Part shown: positions 15,684 through 23,766 of the stretch, piece by piece
How positions within the stretch are numbered: the first letter of the stretch is position 1
How the letters are laid out: each line of letters opens with the position of its first letter
DNA from: Oenococcus kitaharae
GTDB lineage: Bacteria > Bacillota > Bacilli > Lactobacillales > Lactobacillaceae
Reading direction: 5' to 3'
Assembly: GCF_025758695.1 (NCBI RefSeq)
Contig: NZ_JANJQP010000002.1
Location: forward strand, 62,001-126,000
DNA length: 64,000 nt
Program-made: the position numbers and the translations under genes
The notes under the pieces: model-generated
Seen by the model: the letters and a program-made list of their open reading frames with translations, nothing else
What the model was told of the DNA's origin: nothing
The model's database searches: none

Positions 15684-16844
15684 CTAATCAGCTTGGTTAC
15701 TTATTTGATTACTTTGATTCAAAAAATTGGCGAATATCTTCGCTGTTGCTGTTTTCTGCTGCTTAGTTACTTCGGCATAAATCTGTAAGGTTGTATGCAC
15801 ATCGTTATGGCCTAGCTGATATTGTAGCTGTTTGATGTCCATCCCCGCTTGAACGGCTAAAGTGGCATAGGTATGGCGAAAGCCGTGAATCGTTATAGGG
15901 GATAAATTAGCTTGTTTGGCTATGGCTCGGCACCATTGTCTGGGTTTGCCTAAACTGACAAACGAGTTCACGGAGCTGTTAAACACGAACTCACAGGGGG
16001 ATGAACCATATCCCAGTTTCTCGTATAGCTCATGTTGCTGCAGTTTCCATTCAGCTAGAACAGATACCGTACCTTCATCTAGAGTCAAGACACGATTACT
16101 GGCTTTGGTCTTGGGCTCATCAGAAACAACCTCGCCATCAGTGACAGTTACAACGGTCTTACTAATGGACAAGGTTTTTTGGCTCAAGTCGATATCAGAC
16201 CAGTTCAAAGCTAATGCCTCGCCTTTTCTCATACCGGTAAAGGCTAATAGCCTAAAGAAGGCATACCGTTCGTAGTGTTTTTGATGATATAGCCGGTAAG
16301 CACTATTTAGAAACTCAATTAGCTGTTCTTTATCATAGAAGGTCACTGAGTCTTTGTCAGCTGCTTTTTTAGCTCTGGGCTTATCAACGTTAGCAAAAGG
16401 ATTCTCAGCTATATAGCCATACTGGATGGCTTTTTTATAGACTTGATTTATAATATCAAAGCTGTCAGAATAGCCGACTAACTTAGAAGCCAAGATACTT
16501 ACAAACTTTTGTGCTTGCAGTGGTGTCAGCTCATCTAAATATTTCCCCTTGAAGTAAGGTTGAATATGCAGCTCGTAACGTTCTTTAATCTTTTTGAAAG
16601 TAGATGGTCTGACCTCTTTTTCTTTCATCGCTAACCATTGATTAGCTGATTCGGTGAATTTAATCCGCTTTGATTTCTGACTTTCTAGCTGGCCATTAAC
16701 CGCGGCGACTTTATAAGCACGATAGGCATTAACAGCCTCTTTATGGCTATTGAAGCCTCTTTTTGTTGTTGGCTTACCATTTAAGGTAATCCTAAAATAG
16801 TATGATTTAACGCCATTTTTAAGCGTTCGATTTTTGATTTTCAT
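15684..16844 (-). CDS. int: Tyrosine recombinase (phage-type integrase)
   Basis: 386 residues. An N-terminal AP2-like arm-binding domain (about 1-50), a SAM-like core-binding domain (about 60-150), and a catalytic domain with Arg in LAFTGMRKGEALAL, H-x-x-R in ITIHGFRHTYATL, His in LGHNDVHTTL and the tyrosine nucleophile in LQIYAEVT. It should integrate and excise the island at tRNA-Lys. An in-frame TTG lies at 16865, but homology starts at the ATG 16844 (MKIKNRT). Its 3' end is 40 bases from attL and contains one GATTACTTT repeat. Confidence 0.95.
   Translation of the reverse strand: MKIKNRTLKNGVKSYYFRITLNGKPTTKRGFNSHKEAVNAYRAYKVAAVNGQLESQKSKRIKFTESANQWLAMKEKEVRPSTFKKIKERYELHIQPYFKGKYLDELTPLQAQKFVSILASKLVGYSDSFDIINQVYKKAIQYGYIAENPFANVDKPRAKKAADKDSVTFYDKEQLIEFLNSAYRLYHQKHYERYAFFRLLAFTGMRKGEALALNWSDIDLSQKTLSISKTVVTVTDGEVVSDEPKTKASNRVLTLDEGTVSVLAEWKLQQHELYEKLGYGSSPCEFVFNSSVNSFVSLGKPRQWCRAIAKQANLSPITIHGFRHTYATLAVQAGMDIKQLQYQLGHNDVHTTLQIYAEVTKQQKTATAKIFANFLNQSNQISNQAD
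15707..15715 (+). repeat. GATTACTTT repeat near attL, possible integrase arm site
   Basis: The nonamer GATTACTTT occurs here, at 15522-15530, and twice at 33901-33921, in every case within about 110 bases of an attachment repeat. This is the pattern expected of arm-type integrase binding sites. Confidence 0.45.
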
Positions 16845-16926
16845 TGTTTTTATTTCAATGAACAATCACGGATATGATCAATCACGTGAGTTTTAACGGC
16901 TTGTCTTTGCCTGATAGATTTATTTT

Positions 16927-17877
16927 TTAATCAATATTTGAGCCGATTCGTTCTTGGTTAAAAGCCTCCAGTTGCGAGAGAAAATCCATGGTGGCTTGAT
17001 TGATTTTGTGCTGTAAGACGTCAGCTTTCGAGTTGCCGCTGTGAACATCTAAGTAGTCGCGTTGGGTAAGATCGTAAAGGGGTGAATGTTGAGCAGTGTT
17101 TCTATATAACTGACTGAGTTCATTTTGAATGTGACTATTAGCGGCCGTTATGAGTTCCCCAATATAAGCGAGTAAGTGCTCATTAATCAGGCTACCTAAG
17201 CTATTGGATAAGGTTTTAAAGCTGTAAAAGGTTTGTGTCACTAAGTAACGATCAAAGCCATCACTGAAACGAGGCTTATTGAGAATGTGCTCTTTAAAAA
17301 AATTAGTTAGTTCTTCTTCTGACAGCGGTTGGTCGGTTTCTGGGTCTGTTTCGTATTCTGAGACGGTGGCTTTCATATATGAAAAATCCTGAGAAAACAG
17401 ATCGTCAAATCTCGTCGCTAAAAGTCGAATATCTTTAGATTTGAACTTTTGGTCTAAAAGCCGGTAGGATGATGATTTTTCTCGTTGTATAGTAAAGAAT
17501 TCGTGTTCAATGGCGCGCTGCAGGTCCCGGAAAAAACGGTTGAGATAGCTAGAAAGCGGATCAGGATAGAGCATAGCAAAATAGGTAAGGTGATCACCTT
17601 GTTTAGCATAAAAATCCTGAAGTGCTTTTAACTCTAAATTCGAGGGCAAAGTTTTACCGACACGCCAATTACTAATTTTAGAGATACCGTTCTGATAGTT
17701 GTCTAACGGGCTAGTTCCTTCGTAGAGATGCAGCACAGGTGCTAGGAGATCCTTGATTTCTTGATTATGCTTAGCCATTAAGCCCTTGAGAAGTTGACTG
17801 AAATATTTACGGTTGCCTTTAACTCGTTTGAAAGCACTACTGTTCTGATTTGGTTGTAGAGATGTTTTTATTGTCAT
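16927..17877 (-). CDS. HTH regulator of the island (Stl-like master regulator candidate)
   Basis: 316 residues. A helix-turn-helix of XRE type is visible at about 55-80 (GISKISNWRVGKTLPSNLELKALQDFY); the rest is helical and Lys/Glu-rich without a known enzyme motif. Position beside int and divergence from the replication operon match Stl/CI-like repressors of phage satellites. The promoter carries an extended -10 TGCTATACT at about 17943-17935. An ATAATCGTA motif overlaps its start codon and a near copy lies at 17929-17936, suggesting autoregulation. Function is inferred from position and the HTH. Confidence 0.6.
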   Translation of the reverse strand: MTIKTSLQPNQNSSAFKRVKGNRKYFSQLLKGLMAKHNQEIKDLLAPVLHLYEGTSPLDNYQNGISKISNWRVGKTLPSNLELKALQDFYAKQGDHLTYFAMLYPDPLSSYLNRFFRDLQRAIEHEFFTIQREKSSSYRLLDQKFKSKDIRLLATRFDDLFSQDFSYMKATVSEYETDPETDQPLSEEELTNFFKEHILNKPRFSDGFDRYLVTQTFYSFKTLSNSLGSLINEHLLAYIGELITAANSHIQNELSQLYRNTAQHSPLYDLTQRDYLDVHSGNSKADVLQHKINQATMDFLSQLEAFNQERIGSNID

Positions 17878-17936
17878 AATCGTATTTGATTTAATTCGTA
17901 ATTAAACATAATTACAGATAAAAATTATTACGATTA
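17876..17936. promoter_or_regulatory. Regulator promoter with paired ATAATCGTA-type motifs
   Basis: ATAATCGTA at 17876-17884 overlaps the start codon of the regulator; the inverse TACGATTA lies at 17929-17936 over its -10 region. The same inverted pair recurs in the palindrome at 18476-18527. Confidence 0.5.
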
Positions 17937-18113
17937 GTATAGCACATTTCTAAGAAGACGTTGAACGTTCTCATTACTCAGACTGAGTTGAAAATGATTA
18001 GACAAAAAAACACTCCTAAAGATTGAGCGAAAAGAGCTAACTTGCTTTTTTTAAATAAACGTGATAGAATATATCTATAAAATAAATCCTATTAAATTAT
18101 ACCATATAAAAAA

Positions 18114-18412
18114 TTGAATGGCAATATAAATTTGAAAGATTTAAAAAAAAGAAAGAAGATGAAAATTTTGGATAGAGAGTAACGAGCTATCATAGCTGAA
18201 AAAAATATTTTATTAGAACTCAGGGATAGTGAAACATTTACAACAAATGGCAAGGTATTGAGTAGCGAATAATTTTGTCTTAGTGACATTGCCAATGATT
18301 GGGTCATTAAATTAAGAGACCTGTCACTATTTTAAGGAGCCATAATGAGATTTTAAATGATCAAAAGATAGACTTAAAACAAGATGTTTTGCTGAACGGA
18401 AAATGGTCTTGA
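18114..18412 (+). pseudogene. Decayed small gene with two stops and a frameshift
   Basis: One frame reads NLKDLKKRKKMKILDRE, stop (18180), AIIAEKNILLELRDSETF and onward, stop (18270), CLSDIANDWVIKLRDLSLF, stop (18333). Another frame then continues from 18344 with NEILNDQKIDLKQDVLLNGKW to TGA at 18410. Amino-acid composition is protein-like throughout. It is probably the remnant of a gene of about 95 codons; family not recognised. Confidence 0.4.
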
Positions 18413-18475
18413 AATATGTATCTATCTCGTTTGGCATCGCTTGATTAATTAAGTTACTTGTTGTGTTTTTTTGCC

Positions 18476-18527
18476 TTCATAATCGTAAAAAAAGTATATA
18501 TAAATTATATATACTTACGATTATGAA
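18476..18527. promoter_or_regulatory. Large palindrome with two ATAATCGTA motifs
   Basis: TTCATAATCGTAA (from 18476) is mirrored by TTACGATTATGAA (to 18527), and between them AGTATATATAA pairs with TTATATATACT; the left arm has four extra A. The terminal motifs match those at the regulator promoter. It sits upstream of the xis-primase operon, in a 383-base stretch (18413-18795) in which I see no gene. Confidence 0.6.
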
Positions 18528-18795
18528 CAGTAAACAAGCAGCTGGCTAAGTGCCAGAAAAAAGAACTTAATTCACCATTCAACCGCTTGCTTGAAAAGTT
18601 AACATTACCAATGCGTGTCTTTACGGAAAACAATATTAATCAAAAAGGAGAAATGGGCACACGGATATGATCATTGCACCGCCGTTAAGACCTTGCTTAG
18701 ACGAAACTTCAACAATAATTTCAGTAGGTTGATGGGTTGATTTAGAAATTGATTCAAGAAAATGCAAACAATAATTAGTAAGGAAGGGAAAAATT

Positions 18796-18987
18796 ATGAA
18801 AAAATTAATAGAATATTATCCGGTGACTTTTAGGCGCCGGGACGTACTACAGTATTTTTCGATTAGTCCAAGGACATTCGATAAATTAACACAAAAAGCT
18901 CAGATCAAACCCATTATCTGGGGGAGTTTGAAGCTTTACAAAACAGCAGATATGCTGGCATTAATGGAAAGGAAGCAAGTTAAATGA
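18796..18987 (+). CDS. Excisionase/AlpA-like DNA-binding protein
   Basis: 63 residues with a winged-helix of the excisionase type: TFRRRDVLQYFSISPRTFDKLTQKA followed by a wing with KLYKTADMLALME. Such proteins direct integrase toward excision or activate island genes. AAGGAAGGG precedes the ATG. Its stop overlaps the next start (ATGA at 18984-18987). It is the first gene of the rightward replication operon. Confidence 0.75.
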   Translation: MKKLIEYYPVTFRRRDVLQYFSISPRTFDKLTQKAQIKPIIWGSLKLYKTADMLALMERKQVK

Positions 18988-19157
18988 TAACGAATAAAAA
19001 AGCAGTATTTAAACACACAAAAAAATCCATTGATATCATTACCGACCAAAGTAGAAGAATCAACGGATGGAACAAAACTTATTTAGAAATGGCTGACATC
19101 AAATCAGATGTCTATGTTTATAGTAACAGGCTTTTCCTGTTTGTAGAGGAAATCTGA
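18984..19157 (+). CDS. 57-residue protein coupled between xis and primase
   Basis: The ORF begins MITNKKAVFKHTKKSIDII and ends SNRLFLFVEEI. Both ends overlap neighbours by ATGA (18984-18987 and 19154-19160), a strong sign that it is a real, translationally coupled gene. A basic first half and a hydrophobic end are visible. No family is recognised; small proteins in this place in satellites often modulate replication or excision. Confidence 0.65.
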   Translation: MITNKKAVFKHTKKSIDIITDQSRRINGWNKTYLEMADIKSDVYVYSNRLFLFVEEI

Positions 19158-20065
19158 TGATTTATCTGCAAAAAGGATTAAAGAATAGTCACTTAACAAA
19201 GCAGCCAACAGAGTTTTCTGACTGGGACTGGCTCAAGAGCTACCAGCCCTTAGAACGAACTGGGATTGATTCAAGTGATCTGGCTCATAGCTATAAAGAA
19301 AACGAAGCTGCCTTTGTACTAGCTGGGAAAATGGCGGCTCTTACTAGAAATGACACTAACCTGATCGAACGTTCAATCTTGTTTTTTGATATTGATGGTA
19401 CAGATGGGGATGATTACCAGACGGCTGTGTCAAGTATCCAGTCAGCTTTAGCCAAGATAGTTTATCTGGTCTACCCGACTGTTTCTAATGGTTATAAAGG
19501 CACTCGCTCGCGCCTAGCTGTACCTATTGACTCGACTTTTGATGCAGCACAGCGGATCCAATTAGGCGATTATTTAAGGCAGTTATTACCCAATAATTGG
19601 CAAACAGACTTGACTAGCTATGGCTCTCATTGGTCACAATTAGCCGGACTGCCTGTTTTAAATGCTTATTCTATGGCGCATAACTGCAAGCTGGCCATGA
19701 ATGATACAAAGTCTTTTTTGAGTCTGGCTCAAATCAAATCAAGTCAGGCTCCCATGATCAAGCCCCAGCCTCAAGAGCTAAAAGGGCTGGCTGAGTCAAA
19801 AGTTCGGAATGATCGCCAGCCTTGGCAAGATTCTGTTAATCAAGCGCTAACGAAATTAGTCACCCCACCTGGACATGGACGACATGATTTTTATAGTTCC
19901 TTAATTGGCTTGTTATTGTTTATGCAGATAGATCAGCATGTTATAGAAACGCTTTTATTATGGTCAAATGAACACTCGGATAACCCTTTACCAGAGTCTG
20001 AGCTATACCGCACGATTGACTCTGTGAGTAGAACGGCAGCCAGAAAAGAGCGCGTCAATGGCTAA
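19157..20065 (+). CDS. Primase-polymerase-like protein with PriCT domain
   Basis: 302 residues. The N-terminal part resembles AEP prim-pol enzymes of plasmids and satellites: acidic ILFFDIDGTDGDD near residue 74, SRLAVPID, and SHWSQLAGLPVLN. The C-terminal part (about 230-295) is PriCT_1-like: GHGRHDFYSSLIGLLL followed by SNEHSDNPLPESEL. It should prime replication of the excised island. There is no helicase domain, so it either uses the host helicase or works with the next protein, whose ATG overlaps its end by 8 bases. Confidence 0.65.
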   Translation: MIYLQKGLKNSHLTKQPTEFSDWDWLKSYQPLERTGIDSSDLAHSYKENEAAFVLAGKMAALTRNDTNLIERSILFFDIDGTDGDDYQTAVSSIQSALAKIVYLVYPTVSNGYKGTRSRLAVPIDSTFDAAQRIQLGDYLRQLLPNNWQTDLTSYGSHWSQLAGLPVLNAYSMAHNCKLAMNDTKSFLSLAQIKSSQAPMIKPQPQELKGLAESKVRNDRQPWQDSVNQALTKLVTPPGHGRHDFYSSLIGLLLFMQIDQHVIETLLLWSNEHSDNPLPESELYRTIDSVSRTAARKERVNG

Positions 20066-20618
20066 CAGCCGCAAGTTAGATAAAGGCTGGCTTTTTAATG
20101 ACCGCTATATTGGTCTGTCGTTGGAAGCAAAAGCGGCATTGCCACTTCTATTTGATAGAACGGATGATCTTGGCATTATTCAAAGCCCTTTGAGTGCTTT
20201 GCATACCTATGATCTTCCCGAGAGCGTTATTGCGGAGATAGAACAAGCTGGTTATATTAAGGAATTCAATTTTGATGATCAGACATACTACTACTTTTTT
20301 GAGTGGAACCAGCATCTGCAATACTTTGCATTAGTCGGTATGGACAACCCATTTTTAATGGCTAATCTATTCATCGGTGCCAATGGCAAAACAGTTTTTA
20401 AAGACCATCGGGATAATCAGAACCATGACTACGTCACCAAACACAAACTGTTGATTTCAAAAATCTATAAACCCTCTTCAGACTTCCGGGCTTTAGCAAG
20501 CTGGTTAGATGATAATGAGATTGAGTTAACAAAGCCAATGGTCGCAAAACTTAGACAGATATCCAGCCCAAAAAAGAAATTGAATAAATCTCGTCAAACA
20601 CAATCTGAAAGCCCGTAG
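20058..20618 (+). CDS. Replication-module protein, replisome-organiser-like N-terminus
   Basis: 186 residues. The first 120 residues, RKLDKGWLFNDRYIGLSLEA, DRTDDLGIIQSP and a winged-helix-like segment ending in IEQAGYI, recall the N-terminal domain of phage replisome organisers of the DnaD-like type. The C-terminus is Lys/Ser-rich and probably disordered. It overlaps the primase gene by 8 bases, so the two are coupled. Replication initiation at the repeats downstream is plausible, but this is inference. Confidence 0.5.
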   Translation: MANSRKLDKGWLFNDRYIGLSLEAKAALPLLFDRTDDLGIIQSPLSALHTYDLPESVIAEIEQAGYIKEFNFDDQTYYYFFEWNQHLQYFALVGMDNPFLMANLFIGANGKTVFKDHRDNQNHDYVTKHKLLISKIYKPSSDFRALASWLDDNEIELTKPMVAKLRQISSPKKKLNKSRQTQSESP

Positions 20619-20951
20619 CGACTTTTTGACTCAAAATCAAGAAATAGCATGTTTTGGACGGAAGTAAAATCCCTAAATAGCCCTTCATAACTAGCTTTAT
20701 GAAGACTCCTGTTTGGAAATATACGAGTTAAGTAAAGACAAGTTAAGTAAAGACAAGACAAGACAAGTTTGATTAACTCATTTCATAAACTCCAGCTCAA
20801 AAACATGTATTCATATCCAACAAGTATTAAACAGCCCGTTTTTTTCTGTTAACGAACAGCTAGAATCCAAACTTTTTAAAGAAACGGGTAAAATAGCTAT
20901 TTCTGATGGTGATGATAGTCAGTATAATGATGAGGGTTTTTAGGAGGGAAT
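20619..20951. other. Gene-less stretch, possible replication origin
   Basis: It holds tandem repeats (20726-20766) and an inverted repeat CCCGTTT/AAACGGG (about 20838-20890). An open frame without a start codon, ending VNEQLESKLFKETGKIAISDGDD-like and stopping just before the next ribosome binding site, could be a gene remnant. A -10-like TAAAAT is at about 20889. Confidence 0.4.
20726..20766 (+). repeat. Tandem 15-bp and 5-bp repeats (iteron-like)
   Basis: AGTTAAGTAAAGACA occurs twice in direct succession (20726-20740 and 20741-20755), continued by two further AGACA units (20756-20765). The 15-mer is itself three related pentamers. Location just after the replication genes suggests an origin. 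Confidence 0.7.
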
Positions 20952-21812
20952 ATGGGAATTAAGGATAAGTTGCAGGCAGCCTACAAGGCGCATAAACAAA
21001 GAAAGCGTTTTGAGAAATATCATGAAATATTAACTAGGCATCACAATATATCACTCTCAGACTTATCAAGCGAAACTCAAATACCCTTAGCACAAGTCCA
21101 AGAAGACTGCCAGGCTTTGGTTCAGTCTGAGAATGATCAGGATACCTTTTTCAAGCAGCGCTTTTATCTCACTGACAATAAGACTGTGATACATACAGTC
21201 GGTTTTATAGACAGCATGAAACATCTTAGCAATTTGAAACCAGCTTTCTTTGCTTTAATCAGCCTTTTTGTAGTCGCCTGTACAGGGTTAGTCATAATGC
21301 TATTTATGTCCAAAGAACCAGCACCAGCTTCCCATGCTGCTGTTAGCCAGCAACAACGTAAACGTGATAGCCAAAAGTCCCTTAAAACTAAAAGCAAACA
21401 TACAGCACAAGCCTCTAGCACTAGCCAGCAAACCAGTCACTCGGATGGCTCAAGCACACAGAATGCTCTGGATTACGTGTTTGTCTTAAGAAAAGATCAG
21501 CATGAGTTGAGCCTTAGCGATGGAGATGGCAAGTACCTTGGTAAATCTAGTGGCCCACAAAGAATAACGATTCCAATAGGTGCTTCGACTTTAGTGGCAG
21601 GTAGTTACCAAGTGAAGTGGGCACCAGGTTCTTGGAACGGTTCGGATCCTGATACCGCTTATGGTACGACTGAAATTAATGATCAAGAATCATCACTGCA
21701 GCAGGTCATGGAAAATGCACCCGTCAGTATTAGCCTACATGATGGTGATAGGCTGACTCTACAGATGTTTGGCAAAGGGACTGGGGATACACTTAAGTTT
21801 TTTAAGAAATAG
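20952..21812 (+). CDS. Membrane-anchored protein with extracellular C-terminal domain
   Basis: 286 residues. A cytoplasmic N-terminal part (1-95) contains a helix-turn-helix-like ILTRHHNISLSDLSSETQIPLAQVQEDCQ; one membrane helix follows (about 99-123); then a Ser/Thr/Gln/Lys-rich linker (125-170); then a beta-rich domain (about 175-286) with GSYQVKWAPGSWNGSDPD. The layout is that of a transmembrane sensor or anti-sigma-like protein. No family recognised. The ATG has a strong TAGGAGGGAAT upstream. Confidence 0.6.
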   Translation: MGIKDKLQAAYKAHKQRKRFEKYHEILTRHHNISLSDLSSETQIPLAQVQEDCQALVQSENDQDTFFKQRFYLTDNKTVIHTVGFIDSMKHLSNLKPAFFALISLFVVACTGLVIMLFMSKEPAPASHAAVSQQQRKRDSQKSLKTKSKHTAQASSTSQQTSHSDGSSTQNALDYVFVLRKDQHELSLSDGDGKYLGKSSGPQRITIPIGASTLVAGSYQVKWAPGSWNGSDPDTAYGTTEINDQESSLQQVMENAPVSISLHDGDRLTLQMFGKGTGDTLKFFKK

Positions 21813-22807
21813 CTTGGGCTATAAACTTGTTTTTTAATACAAGGTTGGCTAGTCAATAAAGTTCAAGAGCAAATACCGCTATTACATTTACCTTCAAACA
21901 GAAGTTTTGTGCGTTACTCTACATCACTTTTGTATCAAAAAATACATCATCGAAACATTCAGAACTTAAAAAACCGGAAATAATGGCAAATAATGGCAAA
22001 TAATCGCTTATTTTTGGCTGTTTTTTGTGTATTTTATGGCTACTAAGACCACTGCTCAGGCATTTGTTCCCCTTTATTTATTTTTTTCCGATTGATCTTA
22101 TATCGTCTCTAGTGAGACCAGATAGACCAGTAATGGCTAAAGGCTGGTGTGTCTCAGTTTGACTCCTAGAGACAATCAAACGCCGTTATATGGGCATTTA
22201 TAGGACCTAAACAGCCTATAAAAAAGTTTTACTTTCCGCATTTTGAAAACAGGCGAACGGTTCTGTGAACGCCCTATCAGACACCAATCCCCCCTATCAT
22301 TTTTTCTGAACTCCTACAACATTCGCTTGAACGGTGTGCAGGCATCTACGTGATAAGTCCGTTTTATTTCTTAAAAGTCAGCTTGGCTACTGAGAGAGAA
22401 ACTATGTTTTAATTGTCGATACCTCAAAAAGGAAAATCTTATATTTTCCCCTGACGCTATTTTAATCAGAAAAGTTGAAGAAAGATTATTTTATCGAGGA
22501 AATATGCTTAGCGGTAAAATGGGAACCGATTAAAGTTATTTCTAACAGAGCGTGTTCGTTATACAAATAAAGAAATAATGAAAAAACTTTATATCGATTT
22601 TTCTAGAGGACAAAGAAAATTCACTATACAAGTGGCATTTGGAACAACGAAATATGTACATATATTTGTTGTAGCATATGAACTTTAAGGCAAAGATTCT
22701 AGATAACTTACATAGAAGAATTAAGAAAAATTTGTCCATTGCATTCGACATACGAATTAATGTCCAGCTGTAAAATTGTTCCGATCTAGAGGAGGGTAAA
22801 TATAACC
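21813..22807. other. 995-base stretch without a supportable gene
   Basis: AT-rich DNA between the replication part and the AraC module. It contains a short direct repeat AATAATGGCA (twice, about 21978-22001) and a nested dyad at 22105-22173. From about 22590 to 22770 one plus-strand frame has protein-like composition with an internal stop (FLEDKENSLYKWHLEQRN, then FKAKILDNLHRRIKKNL), possibly a gene remnant. I would not call any of it a gene. Confidence 0.5.
22105..22173. repeat. Nested dyad able to fold into a multi-stem structure
   Basis: Outer arms GTCTCTAG (22105-22112) and CTAGAGAC (22166-22173) enclose TGAGAC (22113-22118) opposite GTCTCA (22151-22156), with further pairing between ACCAG and CTGGT inside. 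It may be a structured RNA, protein-binding site or origin-type element. Confidence 0.5.
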
Positions 22808-23662
22808 GTGAAATACGAGCTATTTAAATCAGAGGAGTTTGAACCATGTAAATTCATTTTTCATCATAATGATTTTCATCTAGTTCCAATGCATTTTCAC
22901 GATGCCATTGAAGTAAATTATGTATTCGACGGTATGGAGGACATAGTCACTTTAAACGGGAAACAGTATAGGCCGGGATCGGGAGATATTATTGTCTTTA
23001 ATCGCAACGTACCCCACGCCTTTGCTCCTGCTAGTGATCGAGCACCCTATGACTCTTTGACTCTCATCTATCCTTATGATCAATTAGTATTGTTGTATCC
23101 ACGATTGGCATCAATGTATTTAATTTTGAATACCGTGGAATATCCAAATTTTCTTCGAAATATTAGTTACAAGGGGCTAACTCAAACTTTCATGGCTATG
23201 TGGAATGTGCATAATACAACTGGTTGTGAGTTAAGTAGAATTAGTTTAAGAAAATTAGCCTATACAGTACTGGAGAATTTGTTTTCTTCTGATTATCTGC
23301 GAGTATCCAAAAATAATTATTCAAACAAAGAGGCTAAAATTGAATTCTTGATAGAATGCGTATCTTATATTTCAAAGCACCTATCTGAAAGCATAAACAA
23401 CAGCTCTATTGCCAAAAATTTGCATGTATCAGAAAGTAAACTGACCCATATTTTTAAAGCAGAAATGGGCACTCCTGTGCAGTCATATTTGCGCAATCAA
23501 CGTTTATCAAAAGCTTATGATTTACTGATTAATCAACATAAGAGCGTAGAAGTGATTACTAGTCTCGTAGGCTTTCCTAATGAGATGGCCTTTATAAAGG
23601 CATTTAAATCTACGTATCATTTAACCCCACTCCAATATTTGAAAATTTCTAAGAACAATTAA
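22808..23662 (+). CDS. AraC-family transcriptional regulator with cupin sensor
   Basis: 284 residues. The N-terminal cupin domain (about 15-100) has HFHDAIEVNYVFDG and GDIIVFNRNVPHAF. The C-terminal double helix-turn-helix (about 185-284) includes SSIAKNLHVSESKLTHIFKAEMGTPVQSYLRNQRLSKA and a second HTH ending TYHLTPLQYLK. It probably senses a sugar-derived ligand and activates the esterase-gntP operon that starts 104 bases downstream on the same strand. Start is GTG 22808 with GAGGAGGG about 11 bases upstream. Confidence 0.9.
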   Translation: MKYELFKSEEFEPCKFIFHHNDFHLVPMHFHDAIEVNYVFDGMEDIVTLNGKQYRPGSGDIIVFNRNVPHAFAPASDRAPYDSLTLIYPYDQLVLLYPRLASMYLILNTVEYPNFLRNISYKGLTQTFMAMWNVHNTTGCELSRISLRKLAYTVLENLFSSDYLRVSKNNYSNKEAKIEFLIECVSYISKHLSESINNSSIAKNLHVSESKLTHIFKAEMGTPVQSYLRNQRLSKAYDLLINQHKSVEVITSLVGFPNEMAFIKAFKSTYHLTPLQYLKISKNN

Positions 23663-23766
23663 TTTGCTGAAATGAATCATTTTTCTGACTTATTTTAATC
23701 ACTTATAATTTTATCAGTAATTAACATAGAAAATGTAAGCGTATTCATACTTAAGGAGGAATAATT

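Noticed and set aside
18092-18307. 71-codon minus-strand ORF
   Set aside because: Phe/Leu-rich product from AT-rich DNA, without a ribosome binding site; the plus strand carries a more convincing decayed gene.
21978-22005. AATAATGGCA repeated twice, considered as a CRISPR or iteron start
   Set aside because: Only two short copies without spacers of constant length; no cas genes in the window.
22542-22751. 69-codon minus-strand ORF with a few Cys
   Set aside because: No ribosome binding site and composition typical of chance ORFs in AT-rich sequence.
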